A stretch of DNA of 64,000 nt, taken from an uncultured Formosa sp. (lineage in GTDB: Bacteria; Bacteroidota; Bacteroidia; Flavobacteriales; Flavobacteriaceae). The notes beneath the pieces were generated by a model. The model ran no database searches and was not told the DNA's origin. It worked only from the letters and a program-made list of their open reading frames with translations. The stretch is taken from positions 62,001-126,000 of the forward strand of contig NZ_CANMTH010000004.1 of NCBI RefSeq assembly GCF_947500765.1, in the 5' to 3' direction. Position numbers and translations under genes: made by a program. Shown here piece after piece: positions 19,309 through 27,847 of the stretch (its first letter is position 1; the number at the start of each line of letters is the position of its first letter).

Positions 19309-21249
19309 ATGAACCAAACATTTTTTAAAATGTCAGAGCAAGATAACCTACAACACGTAGACGGAAACGAAGAGCAAGAAATAATAGCAACAACTTCGGA
19401 AGAAATATCACAAAAAGAAATTACCACATCAACAGAAGATGATGTAAAAAATGAAGATGTAGTTTTTGAGGAGATAGAAGCTTCCAATGCAGAAGATGCA
19501 GAAGATGAAGGCAACAATGATAGACATACAATTCCTTTTAAGGAATATGATGCAATGTCTTTAGAAGCATTGGTTATCGAACTTGAAAAATTAGTTTCAG
19601 GTGAAAAAGTTCAGGCCATTAAAGAACATGTTGATGGTATTAAAAACGAATTCAATTCTAAATTTAATACGTTAATAGACGAAAAGAAGGAAGAGTTTTT
19701 AAATGAAGGAGGTAACGAAATAGACTTTTACTACTCCAGTCCAATTCAAAAACGTTTTAAAGATGCGTATAAAGAATACCGAGGTAATCTGCATTCTCAT
19801 TATAAAAATATAGAAACAAATTTAAAGTCTAATTTAGATAATAGACTTCAAATTATAGAAGAGATTAAGGGATTAATTAATGTAGAAGAAAACATTAATA
19901 CAACTTACAAGCATTTTAAAGATTTACAAGATCAATGGCGTAATGCAGGCCCTATTCCTAGAGACAAATACAATAATGCATGGAATAGCTACCACCACCA
20001 TGTAGAGATTTTTTACGATTTTCTTCATTTAAACCGCGATTTAAGAGATTTAGATTTTAAACATAATTTAGACCTAAAACTAAAAATAATAGAACGTGCT
20101 GAAGAATTAGCTCAAGACGACGATACTAATCGTTCTTTTAGAGAGTTACAAGTACTTCATAAAATGTGGAAAGAAGAGTTGGGTCCTGTTTCTAAAGAAT
20201 ATCGTGAAGAGATTTGGAATCGCTTTAAAGCTGCTACAAAAATTATACATAATAAGCGCCAAGCATATTATAATGAGCTAGATAAAGTTTACGAAAAGAA
20301 TTTAGAAAAGAAAATAGAAATTATAGAAAAAATTGAAGCTTTAACCACTGCTGGAGCTAAATCTCACAACGGTTGGCAAGCTAAAATTAAAGAAATAGAG
20401 CAACTAAGAGAACAATTTTTTAGTGCTGGAAAAGTACCTTTAAAAGTAAACGAGGCAACTTGGGCTAGGTTTAAAGAAACGGTTAGAGCTTTTAACCGTA
20501 AGAAAAATGTGTTCTATAAGGATTTAAAAAAGGAACAATTTGATAATCTTCAAAAAAAATTAGATTTAATCAAAATCGCTGAAGACAATCAAAACAGTGA
20601 CGATTTTGAAACGACTACTCCATTAATGAAACGCATTCAGAACGATTGGAAGAAAATTGGTCATGTGCCACGTAAAGACAGTGATAAAATTTGGAAACAA
20701 TTTAAAGCTGCTTGTAATGGCTATTTCGACAAATTACATTCTAAAAAGAATGCTGAAAACGAGGTTGAAAATACTGCCTTTAAAGCAAAAACTGAGCTTT
20801 TAGATCATATAAAAACTATAGAATTTACAAACGATAAAGAAGCAGATCTAGAAACTATTAAAACTCAAATTACAGCTTGGAAAGCTATTGGTCGTGTACC
20901 AAGTAACAAACGTTTTATAGAAGGTAAATTTAATAAAGCCCTAGACGAACTTTTTAAACAAGTAAAAGTTGATAGTAACGAAGCAGAACTCATTAAATTT
21001 GAAAACAAATTAGACGAACTTAGTAACGCTGAAGATTCAAGATATCTAGACAACGAACGCTTATTTATTCGTAAAAAAATTGATGAAGTTAAAAGTGAAA
21101 TTAATCAATTAGAAAACAATTTACAGTTTTTTACAAACGTAAAAGACGATAATCCTTTAGTTAAAGAAGTACATGCAAACATTGCAAGACACAAAGATTC
21201 TTTAACTCTCTGGAAAACAAAACTTAGTAAAATTAAAGCCTTATACTAA
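19309..21249 (+). CDS. DUF349-repeat protein
   Basis: A 646-residue, strongly charged, mostly helical cytoplasmic protein. It contains about five DUF349 repeats, each marked by a W...G.VP......W..F pattern (for example WRNAGPIPRDKYNNAW, WKKIGHVPRKDSDKIW, WKAIGRVPSNKRF). The first 80 residues are acidic and low in complexity. The molecular role of DUF349 proteins is not settled. A second ATG at 19330 (MSEQDN) is an equally good start; a near-match promoter (TATCTTTA) just upstream would leave only a very short leader for ATG 19309. A strong terminator follows. Confidence 0.85.
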   Translation: MNQTFFKMSEQDNLQHVDGNEEQEIIATTSEEISQKEITTSTEDDVKNEDVVFEEIEASNAEDAEDEGNNDRHTIPFKEYDAMSLEALVIELEKLVSGEKVQAIKEHVDGIKNEFNSKFNTLIDEKKEEFLNEGGNEIDFYYSSPIQKRFKDAYKEYRGNLHSHYKNIETNLKSNLDNRLQIIEEIKGLINVEENINTTYKHFKDLQDQWRNAGPIPRDKYNNAWNSYHHHVEIFYDFLHLNRDLRDLDFKHNLDLKLKIIERAEELAQDDDTNRSFRELQVLHKMWKEELGPVSKEYREEIWNRFKAATKIIHNKRQAYYNELDKVYEKNLEKKIEIIEKIEALTTAGAKSHNGWQAKIKEIEQLREQFFSAGKVPLKVNEATWARFKETVRAFNRKKNVFYKDLKKEQFDNLQKKLDLIKIAEDNQNSDDFETTTPLMKRIQNDWKKIGHVPRKDSDKIWKQFKAACNGYFDKLHSKKNAENEVENTAFKAKTELLDHIKTIEFTNDKEADLETIKTQITAWKAIGRVPSNKRFIEGKFNKALDELFKQVKVDSNEAELIKFENKLDELSNAEDSRYLDNERLFIRKKIDEVKSEINQLENNLQFFTNVKDDNPLVKEVHANIARHKDSLTLWKTKLSKIKALY

Positions 21250-21270
21250 GTTGCATTTTAATAGTATTGA

Positions 21271-21307
21271 AACGTCCATTAAAAACAATTTTAATGGACG
21301 TTTTTTT
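21271..21307 (+). terminator. Terminator after the DUF349 gene
   Basis: AACGTCCATTAAAA pairs with TTTTAATGGACGTT, followed by a T run. It lies about 20 bases beyond the stop. Confidence 0.9.
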
Positions 21308-21358
21308 ATGCTTTTAAGGTTTATAAATAATTTATAATAATCTTATATATAAGTATAC

Positions 21359-21387
21359 TTGTTTTAGAAAAAACCACATTATCTTTG
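21359..21387 (+). promoter_or_regulatory. Bacteroidota promoter (TTG-18-TATCTTTG) for the NDH-2-like gene
   Basis: A -33 TTG at 21359-21361 and a -7 TATCTTTG at 21380-21387, with an 18-base spacer, match the group's consensus. The ATG is 31 bases further on. Confidence 0.65.
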
Positions 21388-21418
21388 CCGCTAATTCAAC
21401 TAAATTAACCTTATTATT

Positions 21419-22705
21419 ATGGAAAATAAGAAAACAATTATAGTTGTTGGTGGTGGTTTTGCTGGTTTAGAATTTATAAACCAATTAAAACAAGCACATC
21501 AATACAAAATTATTTTAGTAGACTTAAACAATTATAATTTTTTCCCACCTCTTCTCTATCAAGTTGCAGCTGGTTTTATGGAACCTTCTGCCATTAGTTA
21601 TCCGTTTAGAAAAATTTTAAGAAAACATGACAATGTAAAGTTTTACATGGGTGAATTACAAAAAGTAGTTCCCGATGAAAACAAAATTATCCTAAGTAAC
21701 GGAGAATTAAGTTACGACATTTTAGTAATGGCCTCTGGTGCAGAAACCAATTTCTTTGGTAACAAGAATATTGAAGAGAATAGTTTACCAATGAAAACTA
21801 TTTCAGATGCCTTAGCCTTACGTAATGTGATATTTACACGTTTAGAGCGCGCAACAAGAATACAAGATCCTGAAAGAAGAAAAACATTACTTTCGTTTGT
21901 TATTGCAGGAGCAGGTCCTACTGGTGTTGAACTTTCTGGACTATTTTCTGAAATGCGTTCGCATATTTTAGAAAAAGATTATCCAGAATTAAACCCTAGC
22001 GATTTAGGTAACATTTATCTTATAGACGGGCAAGATGCTGTTCTTGCTGCAATGTCTAAAAAAACACAAGGTTATACATACAAAAATTTAAAAGACTACG
22101 GTGTTATTATAAAACTAAACACCTTTGTTAAGGATTTTAAAGACGATGTTGTGTCTCTTTCAGACAATACAGAAATACATTCTAGAAATTTAATTTGGGC
22201 TGCAGGAATATCTGCTAGAACCTTTGAAGGTTTTAAGGAAGAAAATTATGGTCGCGGAAAGCGTTTAAAAACAAATACCTTCAATTTAGTTGAAGGGTAC
22301 AAAAACATTTATGCTATTGGTGATACATCCATAGTTATTGGAGATAAAAACTATCCAGGAGGTCACCCTCAATTAGCACAAGTAGCAATTCAGCAAGCTA
22401 AAAGCCTAGGAAAAAACTTAAAAAACAACACTTGGGAACCTTTTAAATATACAGATAAAGGCTCAATGGCCATTATTGGTAGTAATAAAGCAGTGACAGA
22501 TGGCCCTGATCATAAATTCTTTCTAAAAGGATTTATAGCTTGGTGTGTATGGATTTTTGTTCATATTATGTCTCTAGTTAATTTTAGAAACAGAATGCGT
22601 GCATTTTACGATTGGATGGGATATTACATTAATAAAGATCAATCTTTTAGAATGATTATTAGACCCAAAGAAAAAGTGAAAGTAGAAAGCAAAAAACACT
22701 TATAA
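21419..22705 (+). CDS. NAD(P)/FAD-dependent oxidoreductase, type II NADH dehydrogenase-like
   Basis: A 428-residue flavoprotein with the N-terminal FAD-binding motif VVGGGFAGLEFINQLK, a second Rossmann motif for NADH (VIAGAGPTGVELSG) and the late FAD motif IYAIGDTS. The C-terminal region (GFIAWCVWIFVHIMSLVNF) is a hydrophobic helix segment typical of NDH-2 enzymes that sit on the inner face of the membrane and pass electrons from NADH to quinone without pumping protons. NDH-2 is the best match by length and layout; a ferredoxin-type oxidoreductase is less likely. It is monocistronic, with its own promoter. Confidence 0.87.
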   Translation: MENKKTIIVVGGGFAGLEFINQLKQAHQYKIILVDLNNYNFFPPLLYQVAAGFMEPSAISYPFRKILRKHDNVKFYMGELQKVVPDENKIILSNGELSYDILVMASGAETNFFGNKNIEENSLPMKTISDALALRNVIFTRLERATRIQDPERRKTLLSFVIAGAGPTGVELSGLFSEMRSHILEKDYPELNPSDLGNIYLIDGQDAVLAAMSKKTQGYTYKNLKDYGVIIKLNTFVKDFKDDVVSLSDNTEIHSRNLIWAAGISARTFEGFKEENYGRGKRLKTNTFNLVEGYKNIYAIGDTSIVIGDKNYPGGHPQLAQVAIQQAKSLGKNLKNNTWEPFKYTDKGSMAIIGSNKAVTDGPDHKFFLKGFIAWCVWIFVHIMSLVNFRNRMRAFYDWMGYYINKDQSFRMIIRPKEKVKVESKKHL

Positions 22706-22711
22706 AAACTG

Positions 22712-22744
22712 AATCCTACTTGATAACTTGTATCAAGTAGGATT
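22712..22744. repeat. 14-bp perfect hairpin between the NDH-2-like gene and mazG
   Basis: AATCCTACTTGATA, five bases, TATCAAGTAGGATT. It lies just after the oxidoreductase stop in a convergent gap. The T run is weak on both strands, so it may be an imperfect terminator or an mRNA-end stabiliser. Confidence 0.6.
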
Positions 22745-22925
22745 AAATTACTAACTAAACTAACTAAACCATTATTTCCTAACCTATATAGAAATAACAA
22801 ATTCTGAATGACATAGTTTAAAATGTAAGGATTATGCTATTAATCTCAATCTATAAAAGATTTATGTCACTCATATTAATATATACGTAGAAAAAACTGT
22901 ATTGGATTACGATATTATAAAAACA

Positions 22926-23699
22926 TTACATTTTTTTCGCTTCTTCCCAAAATACATCCATTTCTGCAAGAGTCATATCCTTTAATGGTTTATTAATTAA
23001 AGCTGCTTGTGCTTCTAAATATTCAAATCGTTTTTTAAACTTTTTATTTGTGCGTTCTAAGGCATTTTCAGGATTAATCTTAAGAAAACGTGCGTAGTTA
23101 ACTAGAGAAAATAACACATCCCCAAATTCATTTTCCATCTCTTTTTGATTGCCTTTATCTATTTCTACTTTTAATTCTGCTAGTTCTTCTTCAACTTTAT
23201 CCCAAACTTGGTGTGGTTCTTCCCAATCGAAACCTACACCTGAAACTTTTTCCTGAATTCGGCTAGCTTTAACCAAAGCAGGCAAACTATTAGGCACACC
23301 TTGAAGTACACTTTTATTACCTTCTTTAAGCTTTAAATTCTCCCAATTACGTTTTACGTCTTCTTCATTTTCAACTTTTACATCTCCATAAATATGAGGA
23401 TGTCTGTCTATTAATTTTTCGCAAATACCGTTACAAACATCTGCAATATCAAAAGCTTCAGTCTCGCTTCCTATTTTAGAATAAAATACAATATGAAGTA
23501 ATACGTCTCCTAACTCTTTTTTAATTTCTTGTAAATCGTTATCTAAAATAGCATCCCCAAGTTCGTAGGTTTCCTCTATGGTTAAATGACGGAGCGTCTC
23601 CATAGTTTGCTTTTTATCCCACGGACATTGCTCGCGTAATTCGTCCATAATGGTTAATAATCTATCGAAAGCTTGAAGTTGTTGGGCACGTGTATTCAT
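22926..23699 (-). CDS. mazG: Nucleoside triphosphate pyrophosphohydrolase MazG
   Basis: A 257-residue protein with two MazG domains. The first carries CPWDKKQTMETLRHLTIEETYEL and the acidic metal-binding helix KKELGDVLLHIVFYSK; the second carries NEFGDVLFSLVNYARF. It hydrolyses NTPs to NMP and pyrophosphate, a pool-cleaning role; in E. coli it also affects ppGpp levels. Length matches the E. coli type (about 260). It is separated from the next minus-strand gene by a terminator. Confidence 0.93.
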   Translation of the reverse strand: MNTRAQQLQAFDRLLTIMDELREQCPWDKKQTMETLRHLTIEETYELGDAILDNDLQEIKKELGDVLLHIVFYSKIGSETEAFDIADVCNGICEKLIDRHPHIYGDVKVENEEDVKRNWENLKLKEGNKSVLQGVPNSLPALVKASRIQEKVSGVGFDWEEPHQVWDKVEEELAELKVEIDKGNQKEMENEFGDVLFSLVNYARFLKINPENALERTNKKFKKRFEYLEAQAALINKPLKDMTLAEMDVFWEEAKKM

Positions 23700-23740
23700 A
23701 ATGTATTTAAAAGATAAAATTATTGATAAGTAAAGGTAAT

Positions 23741-23772
23741 AAAAACAAAAGTCCGACTCGAGGTCGGACTTT
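23741..23772 (-). terminator. Terminator of the DUF5606 gene
   Basis: AAAGTCCGAC / GTCGGACTTT around a 5-base loop. On the minus strand it is followed by a T-rich run. It separates the DUF5606 gene from mazG. Confidence 0.85.
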
Positions 23773-23796
23773 AATATGTTTATATGAAATTTGAAT

Positions 23797-24246
23797 TTAT
23801 TCTTTTTCTGAAACAGATTCTTCTTTTACTACTTCACTTTCTTCTTCAGATTCTTCTTCAGTAAAATCTAAAAGATCATTCTTTTGAAGTAAATTATACC
23901 ATTGAATTACTTTCTTAATATCGCTTGGATATACACGATCTTCATCATATTCTGGTAAAATTCCAAAAAAGTATTCTTCTAATTTATCCTTACTGTCTTT
24001 ATGGCTAATACTTGAAGGACCATTACTCTCTTTTGTAGCAATAGTTTCAAGTACTGTTTTTAATGGCACTTCTTCTGTTAATGTATAAATAGCAATTTCG
24101 CTTAACACACTTACGTTATGATTCATAGTTACAGAAAGTCTTTTATTATCTAATAAAGACTCTGCGATAAATCCGTTTCGCGTTTGCATGATTAATTTAT
24201 ATAATCCTGGTTTTCCTGAAATAGCTAATACTTTATCTAAGCTCAT
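23797..24246 (-). CDS. DUF5606-type protein
   Basis: A 149-residue protein resembling the Bacteroidota DUF5606 family. A small beta-rich N-terminal domain (SLDKVLAISGKPGLYKLIMQ) is followed by a helical part (IKKVIQWYNLLQKNDLLDF) and a glutamate/serine-rich tail. There is no signal peptide or membrane span. No biochemical role is known for the family to my knowledge. It sits 55 bases downstream of def in the same direction and probably shares its transcript. Confidence 0.75.
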   Translation of the reverse strand: MSLDKVLAISGKPGLYKLIMQTRNGFIAESLLDNKRLSVTMNHNVSVLSEIAIYTLTEEVPLKTVLETIATKESNGPSSISHKDSKDKLEEYFFGILPEYDEDRVYPSDIKKVIQWYNLLQKNDLLDFTEEESEEESEVVKEESVSEKE

Positions 24247-24301
24247 AATTTATTTTTTAAAAGATCGCAAATATCTTGTGTTTGTAAGTGTTATACAAAT
24301 A

Positions 24302-24892
24302 TTATCGTCTCTTTTTTTGTTTTGGGAAACGCATTTTATAATCGACTCTAATTTTTCCTTTAGAAATATTATCTAAACGTCCTTTTATTAAACGTTTTTT
24401 TAATGTAGAGAGTTTTTCTGTAAACAGTATACCGTCTATATGGTCATACTCATGTTGTATAACACGTGCCATAAGTCCGTCGTATGTTTCAACATGCTTT
24501 TCAAAATTCTCGTCCAAATATTCAATTGTAATAGACGGTTTTCTAAATACATCTTCACGAACATCTGGAATACTTAAACACCCTTCATTAAATGCCCACT
24601 CATCACCTTCTTCTTTCGTAATTTGTGCATTAATAAATACTTTTTTAAACCCTTCTAGAGCTTTTTTATCTGCTTCAGATAAATCTTCATCTTCTGCAAA
24701 AGGTGTAGTATCTATAACAAATAAACGAATTTGCAAACCTACTTGTGGCGCAGCAAGTCCTACCCCAAATGCATTATACATAGTCTCGAACATATTATCC
24801 AAAAGTTCATTTAACTTCGGATATTCTGCATCAATATCTTCTCCTACTTTTTTTAATACGGGATCGCCATAAGCGACAATTGGTAAAATCAT
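24302..24892 (-). CDS. def: Peptide deformylase
   Basis: A 196-residue enzyme that removes the formyl group from the N-terminal methionine of new proteins. All three motifs are present: GVGLAAPQVG, EGCLSIP (metal-binding Cys) and QHEYDHIDG (metal-binding His pair and catalytic Glu). An extra loop rich in acidic residues between motifs 1 and 2 (EDEDLSEADKKALEGF) is common in this group. It lies in the ruvX - small protein - def - DUF5606 array. Confidence 0.96.
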   Translation of the reverse strand: MILPIVAYGDPVLKKVGEDIDAEYPKLNELLDNMFETMYNAFGVGLAAPQVGLQIRLFVIDTTPFAEDEDLSEADKKALEGFKKVFINAQITKEEGDEWAFNEGCLSIPDVREDVFRKPSITIEYLDENFEKHVETYDGLMARVIQHEYDHIDGILFTEKLSTLKKRLIKGRLDNISKGKIRVDYKMRFPKQKKRR

Positions 24893-24919
24893 TTTTGTGC
24901 GTTATAAAAATTTGAAATG

Positions 24920-24927
24920 CAAAAATA
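24920..24927 (-). promoter_or_regulatory. -7 promoter element for def
   Basis: CAAAAATA on the plus strand is TATTTTTG on the minus strand, 27 bases before the def ATG. Confidence 0.5.
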
Positions 24928-25003
24928 CAATTCTTACCGTTAATAGCCTATAATATTAAATATCCTTTAAGACAGTGTCGTAATTTTTAAGAGCATTTTA
25001 TTG

Positions 25004-25276
25004 CTAGCAAGCCGCTACATCTCTTATAATAGTGAAGAAATTAAGTGTACATTTAATCTTAGAATTAACTATAGTATTGATTAAATCACTGTGTCTGTTT
25101 ACTATTTTTAAGGTTTTCTTTTCTTTTAAAAGAAAAGTGTTGGATTGAAAAAGAGGTGTATCTTTTATTTCTAATGGAATCTGATCCGTTTTATTAAAAT
25201 CGTTACTCTGAGCATTTAGAGAAAAAGCTCCAAAACACAAGACGATTACAAAAAACAATAACTTATTATAGTTCAT
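25004..25276 (-). CDS. Small exported protein of unknown function
   Basis: A 90-residue protein starting MNYNKLLFFVIVLCFGAFSLNAQ, a clear signal peptide with Ala-Gln at the cleavage site, followed by about 65 residues with no family I recognise and two Cys (one the last residue). An upstream in-frame ATG (25318) would put 14 residues before the signal peptide, and a -7 promoter element lies between the two ATGs, so I choose 25276. It lies between ruvX and def. It could be a lineage-specific exported peptide. Confidence that it is real rests on the signal peptide and promoter. Confidence 0.55.
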   Translation of the reverse strand: MNYNKLLFFVIVLCFGAFSLNAQSNDFNKTDQIPLEIKDTPLFQSNTFLLKEKKTLKIVNRHSDLINTIVNSKIKCTLNFFTIIRDVAAC

Positions 25277-25295
25277 AGCATTAACTAATTTGAAG

Positions 25296-25303
25296 CAAAT
25301 ATA
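25296..25303 (-). promoter_or_regulatory. -7 promoter element that decides the start of the small exported protein
   Basis: CAAATATA on the plus strand reads TATATTTG on the minus strand, 19 bases before ATG 25276 and downstream of the alternative ATG 25318. Confidence 0.5.
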
Positions 25304-25400
25304 AAATCTAACTTCCATTTTAGTTAAAAATTTAGCTAAAAATTGTTTATTTACCGATAAGAGGCTAAAAACTTAATAGAAATCTGTAAAAATCGCATAA

Positions 25401-25811
25401 TTATTTTGAAGATAAATAACTCTGTAATATTAATGTCGCACTAATTTCGTCTACTAAAGCCTTATTTTTGCGTTGTTTTTTCTTTAGTCCACTATCAATC
25501 ATAGTTTGAAAGGCCATTTTAGATGTGAAACGTTCGTCTACACGTGTTACAGGAATTTGCGGAATAGCTTTAGATAGTTTCTGTAAAAAAGGGATTATAA
25601 AAGCTTCACTTTCAGACGCTGTAGCATCCATTTGCTTAGGCTCTCCTACAACAAAAAGTTCTACTTTTTCTTTAGAAATATAGTCTTTCAAAAACGATAT
25701 TAATTCTTTAGTGTTAACAGTTGTTAATCCAGAAGCTATCATTTGAAATTCATCGGTTATTGCAATTCCAGTCCTTACTTTTCCATAATCTATTGCTAAA
25801 ACACGTGCCAT
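25401..25811 (-). CDS. ruvX: Putative pre-16S rRNA nuclease/Holliday junction resolvase-like RuvX (YqgF)
   Basis: About 136 residues with an RNase H-like fold. Motifs: LAIDYGKVRTGIAITD with the first catalytic Asp, FVVGEPKQMD, RVDERFTSK and the C-terminal acidic VDEISATLIL. YqgF matures the 16S rRNA 5' end in E. coli; resolvase activity has been reported for some homologues. The frame has an earlier Met (MYKKER, 25829), but a -7 promoter element sits on that codon, so MARVLAIDYG (25811) is the likely start. It diverges from dapD. Confidence 0.9.
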   Translation of the reverse strand: MARVLAIDYGKVRTGIAITDEFQMIASGLTTVNTKELISFLKDYISKEKVELFVVGEPKQMDATASESEAFIIPFLQKLSKAIPQIPVTRVDERFTSKMAFQTMIDSGLKKKQRKNKALVDEISATLILQSYLSSK

Positions 25812-25826
25812 TCTTTCTTTTTTATA

Positions 25827-25834
25827 CAAAGTTA
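25827..25834 (-). promoter_or_regulatory. -7 promoter element that decides the ruvX start
   Basis: CAAAGTTA on the plus strand is TAACTTTG on the minus strand, 15 bases before ATG 25811 and overlapping the alternative Met codon. Confidence 0.55.
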
Positions 25835-25923
25835 GTGTTAAGAAACAAAAGTATTATAGATTCTATCTATAAAGATTTAGGATTTTTTTATGTATTGGGT
25901 TTTAAGGAGATAAATTATAAAAG

Positions 25924-25931
25924 TATATTTG
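25924..25931 (+). promoter_or_regulatory. -7 promoter element for dapD
   Basis: TATATTTG matches TAnnTTTG, 20 bases before the dapD ATG, in the divergent gap with ruvX. Confidence 0.55.
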
Positions 25932-25951
25932 AAAAAATTTAAAGAATTATA

Positions 25952-26767
25952 ATGAAAGAATTACAATCTATCATAGAAGAAGCTTGGGAGAACAGAGCTT
26001 TATTAACCGAAGAAACAACTATTAACGCGATTAAAAAAGTAGTTTCTCTTTTAGATTCTGGAGAATTACGTGTTGCAGAACCTACCGAAAACGGATGGCA
26101 AGTAAATGAATGGGTAAAAAAAGGTGTTGTACTTTATTTCCCTATCCAGAAAATGGAAACAATTGAATGTGGACCATTGGAATTCCATGATAAAATTCCG
26201 TTAAAAACAGGTTATGCTGAAAAAGGAGTTCGTGTAGTACCTCACGCTGTAGCGCGTCATGGAGCTTATATCGCTGCAGGTGCTATTTTAATGCCTAGTT
26301 ATGTAAACATTGGTGCTTATGTAGATGCTGGTACTATGGTAGATACTTGGGCTACTGTAGGTAGTTGCGCACAAATTGGTAAAAACGTTCACCTTTCTGG
26401 TGGTGTTGGTATTGGTGGGGTGTTAGAACCTTTACAAGCTGCTCCTGTTATTATTGAAGATAATGTTTTTGTAGGATCTAGATGTATCGTTGTTGAAGGT
26501 GTGCATGTAGAAACAGAAGCTGTTTTAGGTGCAAATGTTGTACTAACAATGAGTACTAAAATTATAGATGTTACCGGAGATACTCCTGTAGAAACTAAAG
26601 GTAGAGTTCCTGCACGTTCTGTAGTAATTCCTGGAAGTTACACTAAAAAATTCCCTGCTGGAGAATTTCAAGTACCATGTGCTTTAATTATAGGTAAACG
26701 TAAAGAAAGTACTAATAAGAAAACATCTTTAAACGATGCGCTTCGCGAAAATAATGTAGCTGTTTAA
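25952..26767 (+). CDS. dapD: Tetrahydrodipicolinate N-succinyltransferase
   Basis: A 271-residue enzyme of the succinylase branch of lysine and diaminopimelate synthesis. It has an N-terminal helical domain and a left-handed beta-helix of hexapeptide repeats (GAYIAAGAILMPSYVNIGAYVD..., VHLSGGVGIGGVLEPLQ). The motifs around AVARHGAYIA and GSRCIVVEGV match DapD. It works upstream of LysA (45227-46432), which ends the pathway. It is monocistronic: own promoter and a terminator. Confidence 0.95.
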   Translation: MKELQSIIEEAWENRALLTEETTINAIKKVVSLLDSGELRVAEPTENGWQVNEWVKKGVVLYFPIQKMETIECGPLEFHDKIPLKTGYAEKGVRVVPHAVARHGAYIAAGAILMPSYVNIGAYVDAGTMVDTWATVGSCAQIGKNVHLSGGVGIGGVLEPLQAAPVIIEDNVFVGSRCIVVEGVHVETEAVLGANVVLTMSTKIIDVTGDTPVETKGRVPARSVVIPGSYTKKFPAGEFQVPCALIIGKRKESTNKKTSLNDALRENNVAV

Positions 26768-26814
26768 TTAGTGTATTAAACGTTATAAAAGTATTAGTAA
26801 TACATGTTGATTTG

Positions 26815-26853
26815 TTTTTTAATTCCCCTATTAAAAAAAGGGGAATTAAAAAA
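26815..26853. terminator. Bidirectional terminator between dapD and a convergent glycosyltransferase
   Basis: TTTTTTAATTCCCC pairs with GGGGAATTAAAAAA across an A-rich loop. The symmetric T/A flanks let it serve both dapD and the minus-strand glycosyltransferase. Confidence 0.85.
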
Positions 26854-26901
26854 TTTTAGAGATCTTAACCATATAAAAGCTTTTACACTAAATTTAAAGT
26901 T

Positions 26902-27735
26902 TTAAGCAGTAAGCACAATACTTTCTTGAGTAATCCCATAGGAGGTCCATATCGTTTTAGAATCTCTTGTGTATTTTCTAATCGCTTTATTTTTAGCAAT
27001 AGACTCTTCTGTTTTATAACCTCTTTTATGATCTAAATGTACACAAACTGCACTGTAACGTATTTGCTTAGATTTTATACCGTAATTAAATAAACGCTCC
27101 CCTAGTTCCCTATCCTGTCCGCCGTATTGCATACGTTCATCAAATCCATTTACGGCTAATATATCGTCCTTCCATCCGGAAGAATTATGTCCATTCCATG
27201 TCATTCTAGTCGGTGTTACGGTATTTAAAAGTTCAGATTTAAAACCTTTTGCATTCAGTTTATTATTTTTAAAAGACGATTTTAGCCCCTGTTTCTTAAG
27301 CCATTTTATTTTAAAACATTTACCAGAAAGCACATGCTTTTCTTTAATTTTCTTAGAAATCCCCATAGGCAACTTAAAATAACCACCAGACAAAAAATAT
27401 CCACTTTGTTTATGTTTATTATGTACTTCTAAGAAGTCTAATCTAGGTATACAATCACCATCACTCATTACAATATATTCTGCATTACAAGCAAGTATGG
27501 CTTTATTTAAAATTTTAGATTTCTGAAAGCCATCATCTTCTTGCCAAATATGAATTAATTGTAAACTCGTAGTCTTTTTAAACCTATGTATTAAATCTTT
27601 GGTACTTGATTTAGAACCATCATCTGCAATTACAATTTCAAAATCTTTAAACAATTGACAATTATAACCCCATAACACTTTTTCTAACCAAGCTTCTGCA
27701 TTATAAGTACTTAATATTACTGATATTTCTGGCAT
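26902..27735 (-). CDS. Family 2 glycosyltransferase with galactosyltransferase-type C-terminal region
   Basis: About 277 residues with a GT-A fold: PEISVILSTYNAEAWLEKVL, the DDG nucleotide-binding motif (IADDGSKSST), the DXD-like MSDGDCIPR and a C-terminal NGFDERMQYGGQDRELGERL segment as in bacterial galactosyl/GlcNAc transferases. No membrane span, so it acts at the inner face of the membrane. An upstream Met (27759) is possible, but MPEISVIL is the usual start. It heads away from the sulfotransferase gene across a shared promoter region; acceptor and donor sugars are unknown. Confidence 0.87.
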   Translation of the reverse strand: MPEISVILSTYNAEAWLEKVLWGYNCQLFKDFEIVIADDGSKSSTKDLIHRFKKTTSLQLIHIWQEDDGFQKSKILNKAILACNAEYIVMSDGDCIPRLDFLEVHNKHKQSGYFLSGGYFKLPMGISKKIKEKHVLSGKCFKIKWLKKQGLKSSFKNNKLNAKGFKSELLNTVTPTRMTWNGHNSSGWKDDILAVNGFDERMQYGGQDRELGERLFNYGIKSKQIRYSAVCVHLDHKRGYKTEESIAKNKAIRKYTRDSKTIWTSYGITQESIVLTA

Positions 27736-27822
27736 AAACAATTTCTTTAAGTTAAACACGATTTCAAAATCAAATTATATAAAGAACACCTGATTCTAAA
27801 AAAATAAGCTTAAACAATTTGT

Positions 27823-27830
27823 TATCTTTG
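27823..27830 (+). promoter_or_regulatory. -7 promoter element for the sulfotransferase operon
   Basis: TATCTTTG matches TAnnTTTG, 17 bases before the sulfotransferase ATG. Confidence 0.55.
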
Positions 27831-27847
27831 CGTAATAATTTATTTAC

